Below, piece after piece: positions 36,700 to 48,300 of a stretch of 60,000 bases of DNA. The stretch spans positions 8,620,001 through 8,680,000 of the forward strand of contig OX442316.1 of assembly GCA_949358305.1 (NCBI GenBank), written 5' to 3'. Position 1 is the first letter of the stretch. Every line of letters begins with the position of its first letter. A model generated the notes under the pieces. That model did no database searches and was not told the DNA's origin. It saw only the letters and a program-made list of their open reading frames with translations. The position numbers and the translations under genes were made by a program. The stretch is from Strigamia acuminata. Taxonomy: Eukaryota; Arthropoda; Chilopoda; Geophilomorpha; Linotaeniidae.

Positions 36700-37631
36700 A
36701 TGTCACGTTTCATCATTCTTTTGCTGTTCTTCTGCCTAGCTATACCGATTTTCGACACTGGTCACGTCACTGTGAGATCAAAATGTAACAGATTTTGGAA
36801 GCGTGTAACGGGTCATATGTCAGATTCTGTTCTGTATGGGAAAATACACAATTTCTTAAAATTATAAATTTTTTAATTTTTTTCATTTTAGTCCTAATCG
36901 AACCATCACTTTTATGGGATTGCATCCTTGTGATGTGTGTGTTTTCACATATCCGGTCGGCTCGATTTACACGCCAGTTGGCGATTACCATTTAATACAA
37001 CACTATCGAAGCAAATGCCCAACAATTCATGAGAATCATATGACATTCCGAACCTCAAGTGTAATTTTAACATGTATTTGCAATGTGTCTGGCGATAAGG
37101 AGTACGTGCATCTCATAATATCATTTAGAATGTGGCTATAAAAATGTACTTATCAACAGGTTACTGTACATTAATGCAAAGTCTGAAGAAACCAATCAAG
37201 AACCAAATTGGAAACAAAACAACTCATCTGACGTACCCCAAAAAGTAAACGACGGCGATGGAATTTTGCAGCAGCAACTTACAGTTTGCATGAATGATGT
37301 TCATCCTCTGCCTCACTGCGTGCAAAAATTTGGAAGCATTGACTTGAATATTGAGAATTTAACAACTGCTATTAAAAGTGTGCACAAGGAAGGCCAAGAT
37401 GCGGATTCTATTCAAATGTCTGCCGAGACAAAGAATTTAGAAACTGCAAAAATTACGGCTGGTTACAACGGATTAGTAATGAAAGCATTGCAGCATTGTT
37501 TCGAACAGATAAACGGATTTTACGATTTTTTGATTAATCGAGCAGTGCATAACTTTTTTGCTAGTGATTCACGTGATGATGTTTTTACTATCACTGAATT
37601 GGATAAAAATTTAACATGCACTTTATACTGA
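36700..37631 (+). CDS. Secreted cysteine-containing protein, unknown
   Basis: Three exons, 36700-36833, 36892-37101 and 37160-37631, keep frame and give 271 residues. The N-terminus MSRFIILLLFFCLAIPIF is a signal peptide. Exon 2 encodes a compact domain with five cysteines (GLHPCDVCVFTYPVG, then RSKCP, then LTCICNVSG). Exon 3 encodes a Gln/Asn/Glu linker and then a mostly helical region with three more cysteines (TVCMND, PHCVQK, QHCFEQ), ending NLTCTLY. The donor after exon 2 (GA|GTACGT) was chosen because it keeps frame; a second GT lies three bases on. I know no family with this pattern. An AATAAA follows the stop within about 10 bases, with others near 37757. Confidence 0.7.
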
Positions 37632-37943
37632 GACAATAAACTGCATAGGCGTGCTTAGCAGATTATTACTGAGACGAAGTATATTAATGCCATTTGATTA
37701 GCTATTAATATAATAAATTGAATAATGTACCCTGTAACGGAACTAATTTCAAATTAATAAATTGCAATAAAAACATTGATACATGATTTTGAATTTACCG
37801 CTTTTCTGTGATTGTGTGGATTTTAAGTGACGTTGTTGCTGTGTTTCGTTTGGTTCTCGGTAGGTGTTGTAGTTATTGCGTGCGATAGGTAAACTTTTTT
37901 CTGATTAATTCTCACAAGAATTGATATTATTTTTTGTTTAGAT
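37632..37943 (+). promoter_or_regulatory. 3' UTR of the secreted gene and 5' leader of the next gene
   Basis: Holds the polyadenylation signals of the upstream gene and a leader exon for the downstream gene: a donor (TCTCG|GTAGGT) near 37860 pairs with the acceptor TTTTGTTTAG two bases before the ATG at 37944. The two genes are head-to-tail with about 310 bases between coding regions. Confidence 0.5.
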
Positions 37944-39155
37944 ATGCTCAAGATAGTCAAGATCAGTCGGAAAGTTCAGACATTGGCATTTACAAATCCA
38001 CACGTTCGGAGCGTTGTGCTGGAAGCTTCAACTCCCGGAAAAGCATCAGATCTTGTATCCAGATTGGAGTTGAGACCAGAAAGAAAGAAAATTCTGAGCC
38101 TAACCAAACGTCTAAAAACTCTAAATTTAGTACAAGAAAATGAGGAAACAACAGAATCCGTGAAACCAACTCCATCAAAACAGTTTAACGTCAGTATCTC
38201 ACAGAAGACGTCCAAGCTTGATTCAGCATTAATGCATTTACTCAAGTTAAGAGACACGAAACGTCTTTCAGAAAAATTAGTGTATTTTGAAAATTTGCAG
38301 TGTTTCCCATCACGAAAGTGTCTGTTAATCTTGGCAAGTGTATTTGCGAAAAATGGACAGATTGCCAACATTAAACACGTGCAGAGAATTTGCTTAGAGA
38401 TTTATCCTAAAGAATTTGATTGGTTGATGGGGTACAGACATTACGAAGCCGAAGCCATGTGGAAGAATGGAGAGATTGTGAAATCTGTTGAATTATTTCA
38501 AGATCTGTTCAAAACATATATTGAAATTGACCGCAGGAAGAAAATAAGCGACATGACTGCATTTTTGATGCGGCATATTTTTACCAAATCACTTCGAGAG
38601 TATTATGGACTTTTAGAAAAATTCTGTAACGAGTGTTTAAAGGAGGATTTCTTTTTACCGGCTGTTTATTTATGGTCCATTAGTTTTACAAGCAATGATC
38701 ATCGAGCGTGGACTTTGTGCGACAAATTATTTGAAGATTTTCCAGATTTAAAAAATCGCGTCGTCGTAAAATTTAATTTCGTAATTAAGACTGCGCAGGA
38801 AAATCCGGGAACGGAAATGTTGCAACGTTTGATCGAGTTTGTTTTGAAGCATAATTTGAATGAATATTTAAGAATTTGTTTAGGAGAGTTGTTAATTTTG
38901 CAGTGTAAGTATTAATTTTATTTGTCGGAAAATGTTATATGATGCTTTACTTGTTTTTCAGGTGATAATGAAACCATAACAACAGCCCTGGAAACGTTTC
39001 ACTACGCAAGCAAAATGAAAATACAATTGCCAACAAAGTCGACGACATGTTTGTGTAACCTACTTCTGCAACACAAACACAAAATTCCCTTAAGTTTACT
39101 TCGGTTAAAGTATTTTAAAGAGAGACCACCGTCGTCGATAAATGTAAAATGGTAA
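37944..39155 (+). CDS. Probable mitochondrial helical-repeat (PPR/TPR-like) protein
   Basis: Two exons, 37944-38904 and 38962-39155, give 384 residues. The N-terminus (MLKIVKISRKVQTLAF) is basic and amphipathic with no acidic residues for over 20 positions, as in mitochondrial presequences. From about residue 90 the protein is a run of paired helices (LMHLLKLRDTKRLSEKLVYF; CLLILASVFAKNGQIANIKH; YEAEAMWKNGEIVKSVELF), the spacing expected of PPR or TPR repeats, although no single repeat fits a consensus tightly. The C-terminal exon ends in a basic tail. A mitochondrial RNA-processing or translation factor is the likeliest role by analogy. I cannot name an orthologue. Confidence 0.65.
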
Positions 39156-39501
39156 AATTAAAAATTTGAGAGTCAAATTGAGGTAAATGTTTATTAAATA
39201 CTGTACAGGGTAAAGGAAGACACGCGTAAAATTTAAGCACACGATAAAATGTAAATTCTAGAAAAATAACATTTAATAACCTTGTTCGTCTAACAAAAAT
39301 AGTTGAATTTTCGGAAAAAGTTTAAATTTTCTGGAGAAAATTTAAAAATTTCCAAAAATATTCGAGATAAAATTTTGATGTGGAGACATCAAAGTTTGTT
39401 TCAAAATTTCGAATAAATAAATGCATTTCTGCGTAATTGCACATGGATTTTCTTTCATTCCCTGAATATAAGTTGTAGTGATATGCTTGCTAGAACTTAG
39501 A
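39156..39501. other. Convergent intergenic region
   Basis: Between two convergent stop codons. No gene is recognised; it should hold both 3' UTRs. Confidence 0.5.
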
Positions 39502-40872
39502 TCATTGTTTGGACGGAGATAAATTGCTCTGGGTGAAGTCATGCTCAATGACTTTCCGAGCATTAGGAACATTTGAGCTATTTTTGGCAGTTGTTGAGGT
39601 TTTACCCCCTTTGGTTGCTTCGAGAAACCGTTGTCTAAGAACAATAAATTTATCCTTCATGCTCTTTTTTACTTTTTCTTGCATAAGTTCGTACGGCATA
39701 TTAAATTGCCCCTCTGGATGATATGTTTCGAAATCATTTGATTCCAATTTAGGATCCTATAAAATAATGGCATTTAAAAATAAAAATTAATTTTAATTTT
39801 AATTTTTTACTTTTGGAACATTTGTGTGCAGACAATTGACGATCAATGTGAGCTCTTTATTCATATCCGCTAAAAGTTGCCTCAAGTTTATGTTTTCCTC
39901 CATGATGAGATGATGTCTTTCTTCAAAATCTTTTATAATGATTTGGTACATTTCATCTTCCTGTTTGTTTTCCAAATTGTTCGTTTTCCATTTTCCTCTC
40001 GATCCATCCTTTCTTTGAAGTAAATTTATAACATCCATTCCTGAATGTCGGTCTTTGCTTCGGTCCGAGAGTAATTGCTGCAATTTTTCGCGTAATTTTT
40101 CCATTTCCCGTTCCTTTTTCCTGGCATCGTGCAATGCCTGAGTTTCACGTTGTTGTTGAACCGAGTTTAACTTTTTAATCTAAAAATTACGAAAAATCAA
40201 AAATTAGATTATTTTCTCACATTAATTATTAGTAATTGTTACCTCTTCAAGTTTACTCTTTAGTTTTTGGTGTAATGTTTTATTTTGATTGTTCAGTTGT
40301 CTTTCTTGTTCTTCCAAATTCGCAATGTTTCGTTGAAATTGAGATATTGTGTCTTTTAATCGATTGTTTGTCGAATGAAGAGAATCCAGATCACTTGAGA
40401 TTCTCAAATTCCTTAAAAATTAAAATACAAATAAATAAATAAATAAATAAATAAAAATGAAAAATTGAGAAAAACTTCCTTATTTTTCTTACTTATTTTC
40501 CAATTCTTCGAGAATTTTCATATTTCGTTTCTGGTATTGAGTTAATTCGTAGCTTGCATTAATTAAATTGACAATATCAGAATCTTTTGGCCCTGATCCA
40601 CCATGGTATACGAACGAGAATCCAAGTAAATTTAATTCCTGAAAGCAAGCAAAAGGGTGTATCAAATGCACTGTGTATTTTTGCCACTAGAAATTTGGCT
40701 TATAGACCTTTGAAAGATGCGACAGAGAGAAATCAATTGTGTCAGCATTGCAAAAGGAATTGCTGTATCTTCTTGCGTTGCCATCCAGCCGATTGACGCT
40801 ATTCGATCTGCTGCGACTATTTTGGCGGCTCTTGGTCAAATATCTGAATGTAAAATACTCGTCGGATTCCAT
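39502..40872 (-). CDS. SSX2IP/ADIP-like centrosomal coiled-coil protein
   Basis: Five exons, 40872-40708, 40638-40493, 40411-40243, 40179-39811 and 39756-39502, join in frame to give 367 residues. The N-terminal part is Ser/Arg-rich, then comes SFCNADTIDFSLSHLSKELN with NLLGFSF, the small globular head typical of the afadin/alpha-actinin-binding protein family, where it is followed by long coiled coils. Residues 100-280 here are coiled coil (NIANLEEQERQLNNQNKTL; MHDARKKEREMEKLREKLQQ), then comes a basic C-terminal region. Vertebrate SSX2IP is a centriolar-satellite protein needed for spindle and cilium assembly and was first found at adherens junctions. The first-exon donor is GTCTAT, which is weak but phase-consistent. 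This copy is shorter than the vertebrate protein. The start is the only upstream ATG in frame. Confidence 0.8.
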
Positions 40873-41224
40873 CCGAATCAGGGACGAAGCCGGACGAAGC
40901 AGTTTACACCAAACTGCTTTCAGAATGTTTTTACTTTTTAATTTTGAAAATTATCATCGCCATCTGCCGGCAAAACAAATTATTCGTTTTCTAGTTCACA
41001 TTTGAATAAGGGTTATCGATGTTATGCATTTCCGCCAGAAAACACCGGCAATCTTGAAGCACTAATTACAGGAACTTTCATGTTAGTAAAAATGGTTTAT
41101 TTTAATTATTTATTAACTAATTAACTACAAATATAAGATGTCGAAGGTGGTGATGTCTGTGTATTGCACTGTATCACGTCTCATGATTTAATAAATACTA
41201 TTTTAATGCCTTTAATTAACTTTT
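40873..41224. other. Intergenic region with SSX2IP promoter
   Basis: Lies between the SSX2IP-like start (left, minus) and the peroxidase stop (right, minus). On the minus strand GGCAGATGGCGATG (about 40968-40955) is a CTCF- or YY1-like word about 85-95 bases upstream of the start codon. Confidence 0.4.
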
Positions 41225-44200
41225 CTAGGTGGAAACATTTGCGAGTATTTCTTGCCATGGACTGAAGTTTAACTGAGGTATGGCGTCAACACTGTCGCAA
41301 GGAGTTCTCGGATTCCTAATATAAGGTAGGATGGTTTAATTTTTTTTAATTTTTAAATGGTAAACAAGTATAATATCGTTACGTACCAATCAGCCGGTTG
41401 TAGAAAAGCCAACGGCTGCATCTGATGTATATTATCCCCATTGTCACACAACAATCGTGCTAGAGTAATACGACGAATTTCTCGTAATTGATCTGTTTAA
41501 ATCATACAAAGATTTAAAAAAGATTTAAAAAAAATAAAATTTTTCTTTTATACCTAATGTGAATGCTCCTGGACTGTTTCCATGCTCGTACCAAAACCTA
41601 TCGGCTACCTTAATTCTCCAGTATTGTTCTGCCAACAGACAAGCCAATGTCGGACCGACTAACGCACCTTTTAATGGTTGCTCAGATATTAGGCCGATCC
41701 AGAGGTCAATATCATCGACATTTCTGCAAATAAATAATTCAGAATGACCATTTTTCTTTAATGATATTTTTCTTCTACCTGTAAGCTTTTTTTAGTTTGG
41801 TTTTAATGTCCCGTTTTAGTTGCATCGCGTCAAACGATTCGGCTTTATCAAGGCCGCAGAATTGTTTGTAAGAATTATACGGCGGGAGGCCGTGATCTCG
41901 TCCACGTTGAATATTGGCTGCGGCTAAATCTAATCCGAAACGAGAGTTAAATTGATACAAATGTCTGGTCACCTAATTTTTAAAAAAAAATAGTTAAAAC
42001 TTGGTATTTTGATGATAATTTTGATAATTATTTTTACATCATGGCTCATAAAAGCATCGGATTGTTGAACTGCTTGTTTGGTCAGTCCTCTGATAATTCT
42101 GTCCAAATTCTGCGGGAAGTAAATGGGAACTGGAGTCGCAAACTGGTCTCGAATATTTAAGGTGCCCTCTAATTCGTCTTGGGCATTTAGCATTTGCATT
42201 GTACCCTGTGTATTTGGTTTAAGTCGCTCCATCAGAGAATTTATGTTACGCCGTAAAAACTTACTGGAATCAGACTGTGTCCGTAACGGTTTGCAGCTGC
42301 TGAGAACTCATTAAACACTCCAGGATTTATGTCGGATCTGTAGTTATTGTTGTATCCCCGTCGCAGTGGTTGAAGATCAGCTGACTCTACAACTTGACTT
42401 CCAAGTACGACTGGAAGGAATTCGTTGTACGTAACGTGCTGCAGCATAGCTCCAATAATTCTTCGTGATTCTTGGAATAATGTTTCGTCGTTCCAGTGAG
42501 GATTGAGTGAACTCAACTCGTCAGCTATACGGTTATGCTCGCGTAGAAATAATGTGTGCAAGGACGATAAATGGGCTTGTTCCGTTGCCCTGATATCACC
42601 TAATATAATTTTTAAAACACTTGTAAACATCGTCGTAAATACACTTAAAAATAATTAAATTTACCCGTGAAAAAATTCTGAAATGGTTTATCGCATGAAC
42701 TTGAATTTGGATTTATGAATGGTAAATGGTCGTTACCGAAACACTTGATGACTTTCAACCTTCCTGCGGTGACAATAATGATTGCGATATGATTTATTAA
42801 TTGTTCTCATTAATTGTTTACCTTTTTTGAAGAGCCTGAGTGCTTTTGCCATGGAATTCGTTGAACCGTATACAACGGATCCGTCTAAAAATGATGTCAC
42901 TTCGTTGAGTTGGTCACGAAAACCTGGAAATTAATTTTCAAAACCAAAGTATACATTTTATTCTGACATTTGCATTTACCAAACTCGCACGCTTTTCGTT
43001 CCGATGCGGCGGGTAAAGAACGAACAAACTCCATGCATGTTTGACCGGTGGGTCCGTAGAAAGGGTCATCTCGTGCAATAACTATTGGAAAACAATCTTC
43101 ATGTCGAAGAAGTTGCAGCACACTTTGAGCACCGCTGCAACACTTTATGCCAGCACCGTTCGACACTAATTAATAACGAAAATAATTTTATTTTCCAAAT
43201 TAAATTAAATTTAATTTGATCCGTACTTGCACTTATAGCGGTCAACGTAATGTCGTGATTTATAAACTGGCCCCAAGTCATGGTCATTAACGAAGCGAAT
43301 GAGCTTTGTATGTTTACATCATCAATACAAGTTGAGGAAATTTTCCTTGCACTCGGTAAAGGAAGTCCATCAACTCCAGTTTGACGCGGTTGGGTGAATC
43401 TGTCTTTGTAATGCGGAGGTAGGAGTCGATCAAGGGCTACAAACGCACTTCCCCAGTTGCCGTGATCCATGTTGTTGCAACTGCCATCCAAAGAACGGTA
43501 TTTGTTTTGTGCTTGGATGGGATTGCACGGCCGTCGTGGACATACTGCAGTGAAGTTGAAGCTTTGGCGTGCTAAAACTCCAATTCTGCCCATCAAAGTG
43601 TTGGATGAAAATCTCCAAAAATGTCAACAAAATATATTAATTTAAATTTATTATTATTATTATTTTTTATTTTGCTTACTTGGATAAAATTGATTTGTTT
43701 GATTCGTCTTGGACTAGCGCTAACCGGGATTGCTGTAAAGCTTCTGGAAACGGCCGCAAGAAACGTTGATGGAGAAATTCAGGTGTGCCCGACTTAACCG
43801 TGACGCCTAAATGAAGTAATTCAGCTTCCACTCTTTCTCTCACCAAGAGTTTATGAAGACCGTTTAATCGCGCCTTTTGAATAATGGATTTTGGCAATAG
43901 TCTTGTCCAGAGACCGAGTGTGAAATTATTGCTGTATAAAGTGGCGGTGCTTATACTTGATCCCAATTTCCGATGAACTAAACAAATGTATAAATTTCAT
44001 TCCGTTTTCTTTTCCATTTTTACTCACCAAGTTTTAGCATTTCCTCGCTGTTTGTATTAAACTTTAGGTTTCTGCTCTTTGTTTGCAAACCACAACAAAT
44101 GCCGGGCGCATTGCGTGGGAGTCTGCAAGCGAGGTTTGACGCTTCATCTACATTTACATAGACGTCAAAACATTTTGACAAGGGCAAACATCGTCCATGT

Positions 44201-44322
44201 GTTCCGTTGATCGTTGTACATTTTTTCTCCTCATTTTCTCCATTAACTGACAGAATTAAGAGACACGCGAAAATATGTCCGATGATATCGCTACCTGTGA
44301 TCATCGTGGAGATAAACATCAT
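41225..44322 (-). CDS. Secreted haem peroxidase with clip-like N-terminus; frame anomaly
   Basis: Animal-type haem peroxidase of about 816 residues. Exons: 44322-44028, 43977-43680, 43612-43227, 43165-42980, 42923-42822, 42763-42665, 42599-42265, 42226-42038, 41972-41779, 41723-41554, 41492-41387, 41315-41225. A signal segment ([14 protein letters not shown]) leads into a six-cysteine region ending GICC, resembling a clip domain. Catalytic features are present: distal His in [11 protein letters not shown], the calcium-site region, [10 protein letters not shown], the Arg/Glu motif RATEQAHL with LREHNRIA, and proximal His in NRYGHSLIP, then [14 protein letters not shown]. Several ATGs (44322, 44319, 44304) could start it. 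The anomaly is at 42227-42264: after HSLIP the frame runs into a stop. Either a 38-base GT-AG intron is removed, or one base is missing. All other joins are clean. Chorion, immune or matrix cross-linking roles are known for relatives. Confidence 0.85.
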
Positions 44323-45350
44323 TTAGTAGGTAAATGAATTACTCTTGACCTTAAATAAGGCCTAATGCAAGTTCAAAGACTTGAAAAAAAATATTTTTCG
44401 AAATTTTTCAAAGAAATTAAAAATGTTGAGGAAGTTTTGGTTCACTATTGCAGAAAGCATCCCTTACCTGCGCATCTCATTCTATCCTCTCACCAAGCAC
44501 GGAAGCGAGCAAACTGCAATTGCGATGTACTGGTGGCATGACACTAAACCATAGCTCGAGGTGATTTCGCAATTGCGTCATCGGTCAATATTTGGAATAA
44601 AATTTAAGGTCTTGTAACCTACGCGTTACAGGTTTATATGGACATGAAAATACGACCGCAGACAGGGCTATTACCACTGACCCTTTGATGAGCGTGTGAT
44701 ATTTACCGTTAAGAAAACAATGAAGGTGTAACAATGCTGTGACAAATCAAATTTGTAAGCTATAAAAATGAAATTTGATTGGTAAAACAAACGTGGAAAC
44801 GGATGTGATGTTTGTTAATTTTTATTTAATTCTGGAATAATTTGATTTTTGTGTTGTCGAATTAGTTCAGTCGGTCGATGAGACCTCTTATGGCGCGTTA
44901 TGCTAACAAGGGTGCTTCCTGATGGAATTGAATGAGGAGATAAACTGGAACAATGCGAGTTTGCATTCAACTTCACTTGAGTTGAGCACTCAAGTTCGTT
45001 CATCTGTGCAGGTTTTTAGAGCAAGGGCGGCCAGCAAACCGTTAAGATGTGTTTAGTTAATTTTCTGTTTTCACCTTTGGTGGATGAATAAAGGAAAGGT
45101 GCGATTAAGAATGCGGTTTCAAGTTAATCAAAGAATAACCTGCATGGGGTCTGGTTTGGTTTGGTTTAATTGAAATGAATTTGCTCCGAATTCAGAGTCC
45201 GGTTTGATGGTTTGAAAAATGTTGTTTTTGACAATTCAAACACAATACCGCCGCGGAATCCAACAATCCGAATGCCACAGGGTTTGATTTCGATGTTGCA
45301 GCGCCGGTTTATTGTGGCGATTAATAAAAGTATTAAGGGTTAGGGCCGAA
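44323..45350. other. Divergent intergenic region
   Basis: About 1 kb between the peroxidase and CatSper-subunit starts, presumably holding both promoters. On the minus strand a TATTTAAGG element near 44352-44360 could serve the peroxidase. No other gene is recognised; a short minus-strand frame at 44815-45003 has no domain. Confidence 0.45.
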
Positions 45351-48300
45351 ATGCGATATCGGTTACAAGTGATGATGAAAATAGTGGTTTGTTTATGGTT
45401 TTTGTTGGGTGGAGTTATGGTTGTGGGTGATAATGCTGAAGGTTGTATTACGTTTTGTACTGCAAGCTGTTTTGTGATTATTTTATTTTCAGTTATGGAT
45501 TATCATCACTTGACGTTTAAGGCAAGAACAATTTGTGCGGAATTGAATAAGCTTGAATTTGAAATTACTGCAAATGATGCATTATTTTTGTGCAAAGATG
45601 AAATGGTTAGTAAATGGGTTTAATAAGCAGATAAAGGAGGTTTTCTTACGATGATTTTTTAGTTATTTGTAGTGAAATTAGAAAACAGTAATGAGACGGA
45701 TCCGGGTAATAGCGTACTATTATTGAAACAGTTTAGCACGTTTGGTTTGAGTCCTGTCATGTCGATATATAATGATACTTTTTCGACCAGTTTTGTGTTT
45801 GATTCAAAAGTAGTAAGGGTAATTTATTTTATTTTTGTATTCTAAAATTTGAAGTGCATTTTCTTAGAACTATACACTTCTTGGTTGGACGTTGGTGCTT
45901 AACAGACAGTGGATTACAGGTTCTGCATCCGGTTAGTCCGTAATTTTTAATTTTTATGAACGAAATTTAGATTTATTTTGAAATTTTACAGTTCCACCAA
46001 TCAGTTTGTTACCTTATACCGTTGTCATTGAATTCCCAAATCATTTGTACAGAACAAAAATACTTCTTAGGGATTTTTTTGCTGGTATTTATTTTTGTGT
46101 AATGAAAATAGTTTTTTAAATTTAATTTATTTAATTTTTTTTTTACACAGAGCCGTTTTTTAAATGGACAATTTGTTGTTCAATATCTTTTGATTATCTT
46201 CGGAAATATATCGATTTTTTTGAGTTTTTAGAGCCACCATGTGAAAGCAGTAAAGTGCTTACACTCGCAGTAGTTCACAGTAGTTTTGAAGGTTTAATAA
46301 TTAACTACGGCATTATTTTTTGCTATTAATATGGATTTTTCTTTAGGAATTGTGGTTGGTTTGTCACACAACAATAAAATACTCTTATATTATAATTTAG
46401 CATCTCTGAATAACGAACAGATTTGTGGCGCTGCTTTGACGGGTTGATTCCGTTCAATCTTAAAATTAGGGAAATGTTAAGTCATTCGTTTTACAGATTG
46501 CAAGAATTTATATTTACTGGATGCTGTGCTAACTTCTCACCATTTAATTTTTGTGACAACCAAAGGGGTTTTGGTTAGTAATGATTTAATGGTTTTTAGT
46601 TCAACCGAGCCGGAAATGATGACTTTTAGCTTGATATTTACTCTGTCGCATACTTATGGACGTTTTTTGGGCGTGGAAGGAAGGAAAAAAGTATTTTATT
46701 CCGTCTATTAAAATTCTAAACGAATAAATTTAATTTAATGTTTAGGTTGAATTGAAATCAAATGTGGAATGTGAGTACCATTATGTGAACCATCCACACA
46801 TAAGTAAGTTCATCTTATAATGGAATTAAAAAAGGAGAGTTCAATTTTGAAATTCTTAGAGGAAACAGTTTTCTTTACTATATCAAATCAGAGATCTATA
46901 TACATGAGCAACAGACCATATGCAAAATGGAAATCGATTTCACTTCGAAAGAACAAAAATGAATCCTTGGTCGCTCTAACATTTGATTGGCACAGACAGC
47001 AATTTATAATACTGGAAAAAACAGTTGTAAGTTTGTTATTTGTTCTGATAAGAGAGTTGTATTTAGTTGTTGAAACTATTTAGACGAATATCAATCAGAT
47101 TTCAATGATGCAGTATCCAAGTTTAGTTCGGCTTTACGTTTTTGATTTTCCACCATCGGTGAAAGCATCAACCGTGTTAATTCACCCAACGTCAAGGCAC
47201 ATAATAGTAGTAGGAAATGAAGTGAGCGTGTAATCGAGAAAATAAATCAATATATGACGTGATAGATGTGAATTTCAGGTTTGGATTTCAGAAGACAATG
47301 GGGTTTTCTTTAGGATCATTTATCACACATCGGAGGATATGATCAAGCCCTTATCGTACCACATGAGTCCCAGTGGAGAATTTGCATTTGTAACATACAA
47401 TGGAAATTTGTTATACGGAAAAATTGGTTATTTAACTATTGGGATTTCTTTTTAGACGTTGAAATGTATTTCTTTCTTTTGGTTTTGTTTATAGGTATAC
47501 CTCGAATGATTTCCACTAAACTAACAAACAAATCATTAGATAGTTTGGTGCTCTATAATATCTATAAGATATTTATCAACTCTACTATTATAGATATACA
47601 AGAATTTCGGAAATTTAAGGCAGACTTTGCGTTGGAAAATTATCACGTAGACGTTGCCACAATTTTGACTGTAAGCAAGCAAGAGTTTTATTTTGTGCAA
47701 ATATTGGTCTTATATTTGGTTTAGGAGACGCAATCTGTTCCGCCTAATTGGTTTTGCCTTCAATATATCGGTGCAAAAGAAGCGATTTTGTACGAGTATA
47801 AAATGTCACCAAATAAGCAGAATGACGTAGTTACTGAGAATACATACATTGGGAAATTAATGAAACATAAGTACTCGAAATTATTTACGTGGTTTTTTTG
47901 TAGAAATTATTTTCACGTCTAATTGATTAATTAGATTAGGAGGAGAAGTAATAGTTAAAGATGTACTACGAACACCTGGGTCGATATTTAAAATGGGCTT
48001 GATGTTAGAAGTGTTGAAACCGTTTTCTCCTGAAAGAAAAATTAGTTTTGAATTTGGCAAGTATTAGTGTTGGCATTGCGTTATTTTTTGGTTTACACGA
48101 AAATTAATTAAATGAAAAATTATTTAGAAATTGAGCACTCATCCACTAAAAGATTTTTACTGACGATAAAGTCGAGTAGTAGTGACTCTAATCAAAAAGC
48201 ATCATGGACTGAAGAAGATGTGGGGAAAACTGTTGCGTTTTCTGGTTTTCCGAGTATTTTGCTAACGAATTTAATAAGTCCAGAGCAAATGGAAGGAATA

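Noticed and set aside
37976-38371. 131-residue minus-strand frame opposite the mitochondrial helical-repeat gene
   Set aside because: Antisense to a better-supported frame with a presequence and a consistent intron.
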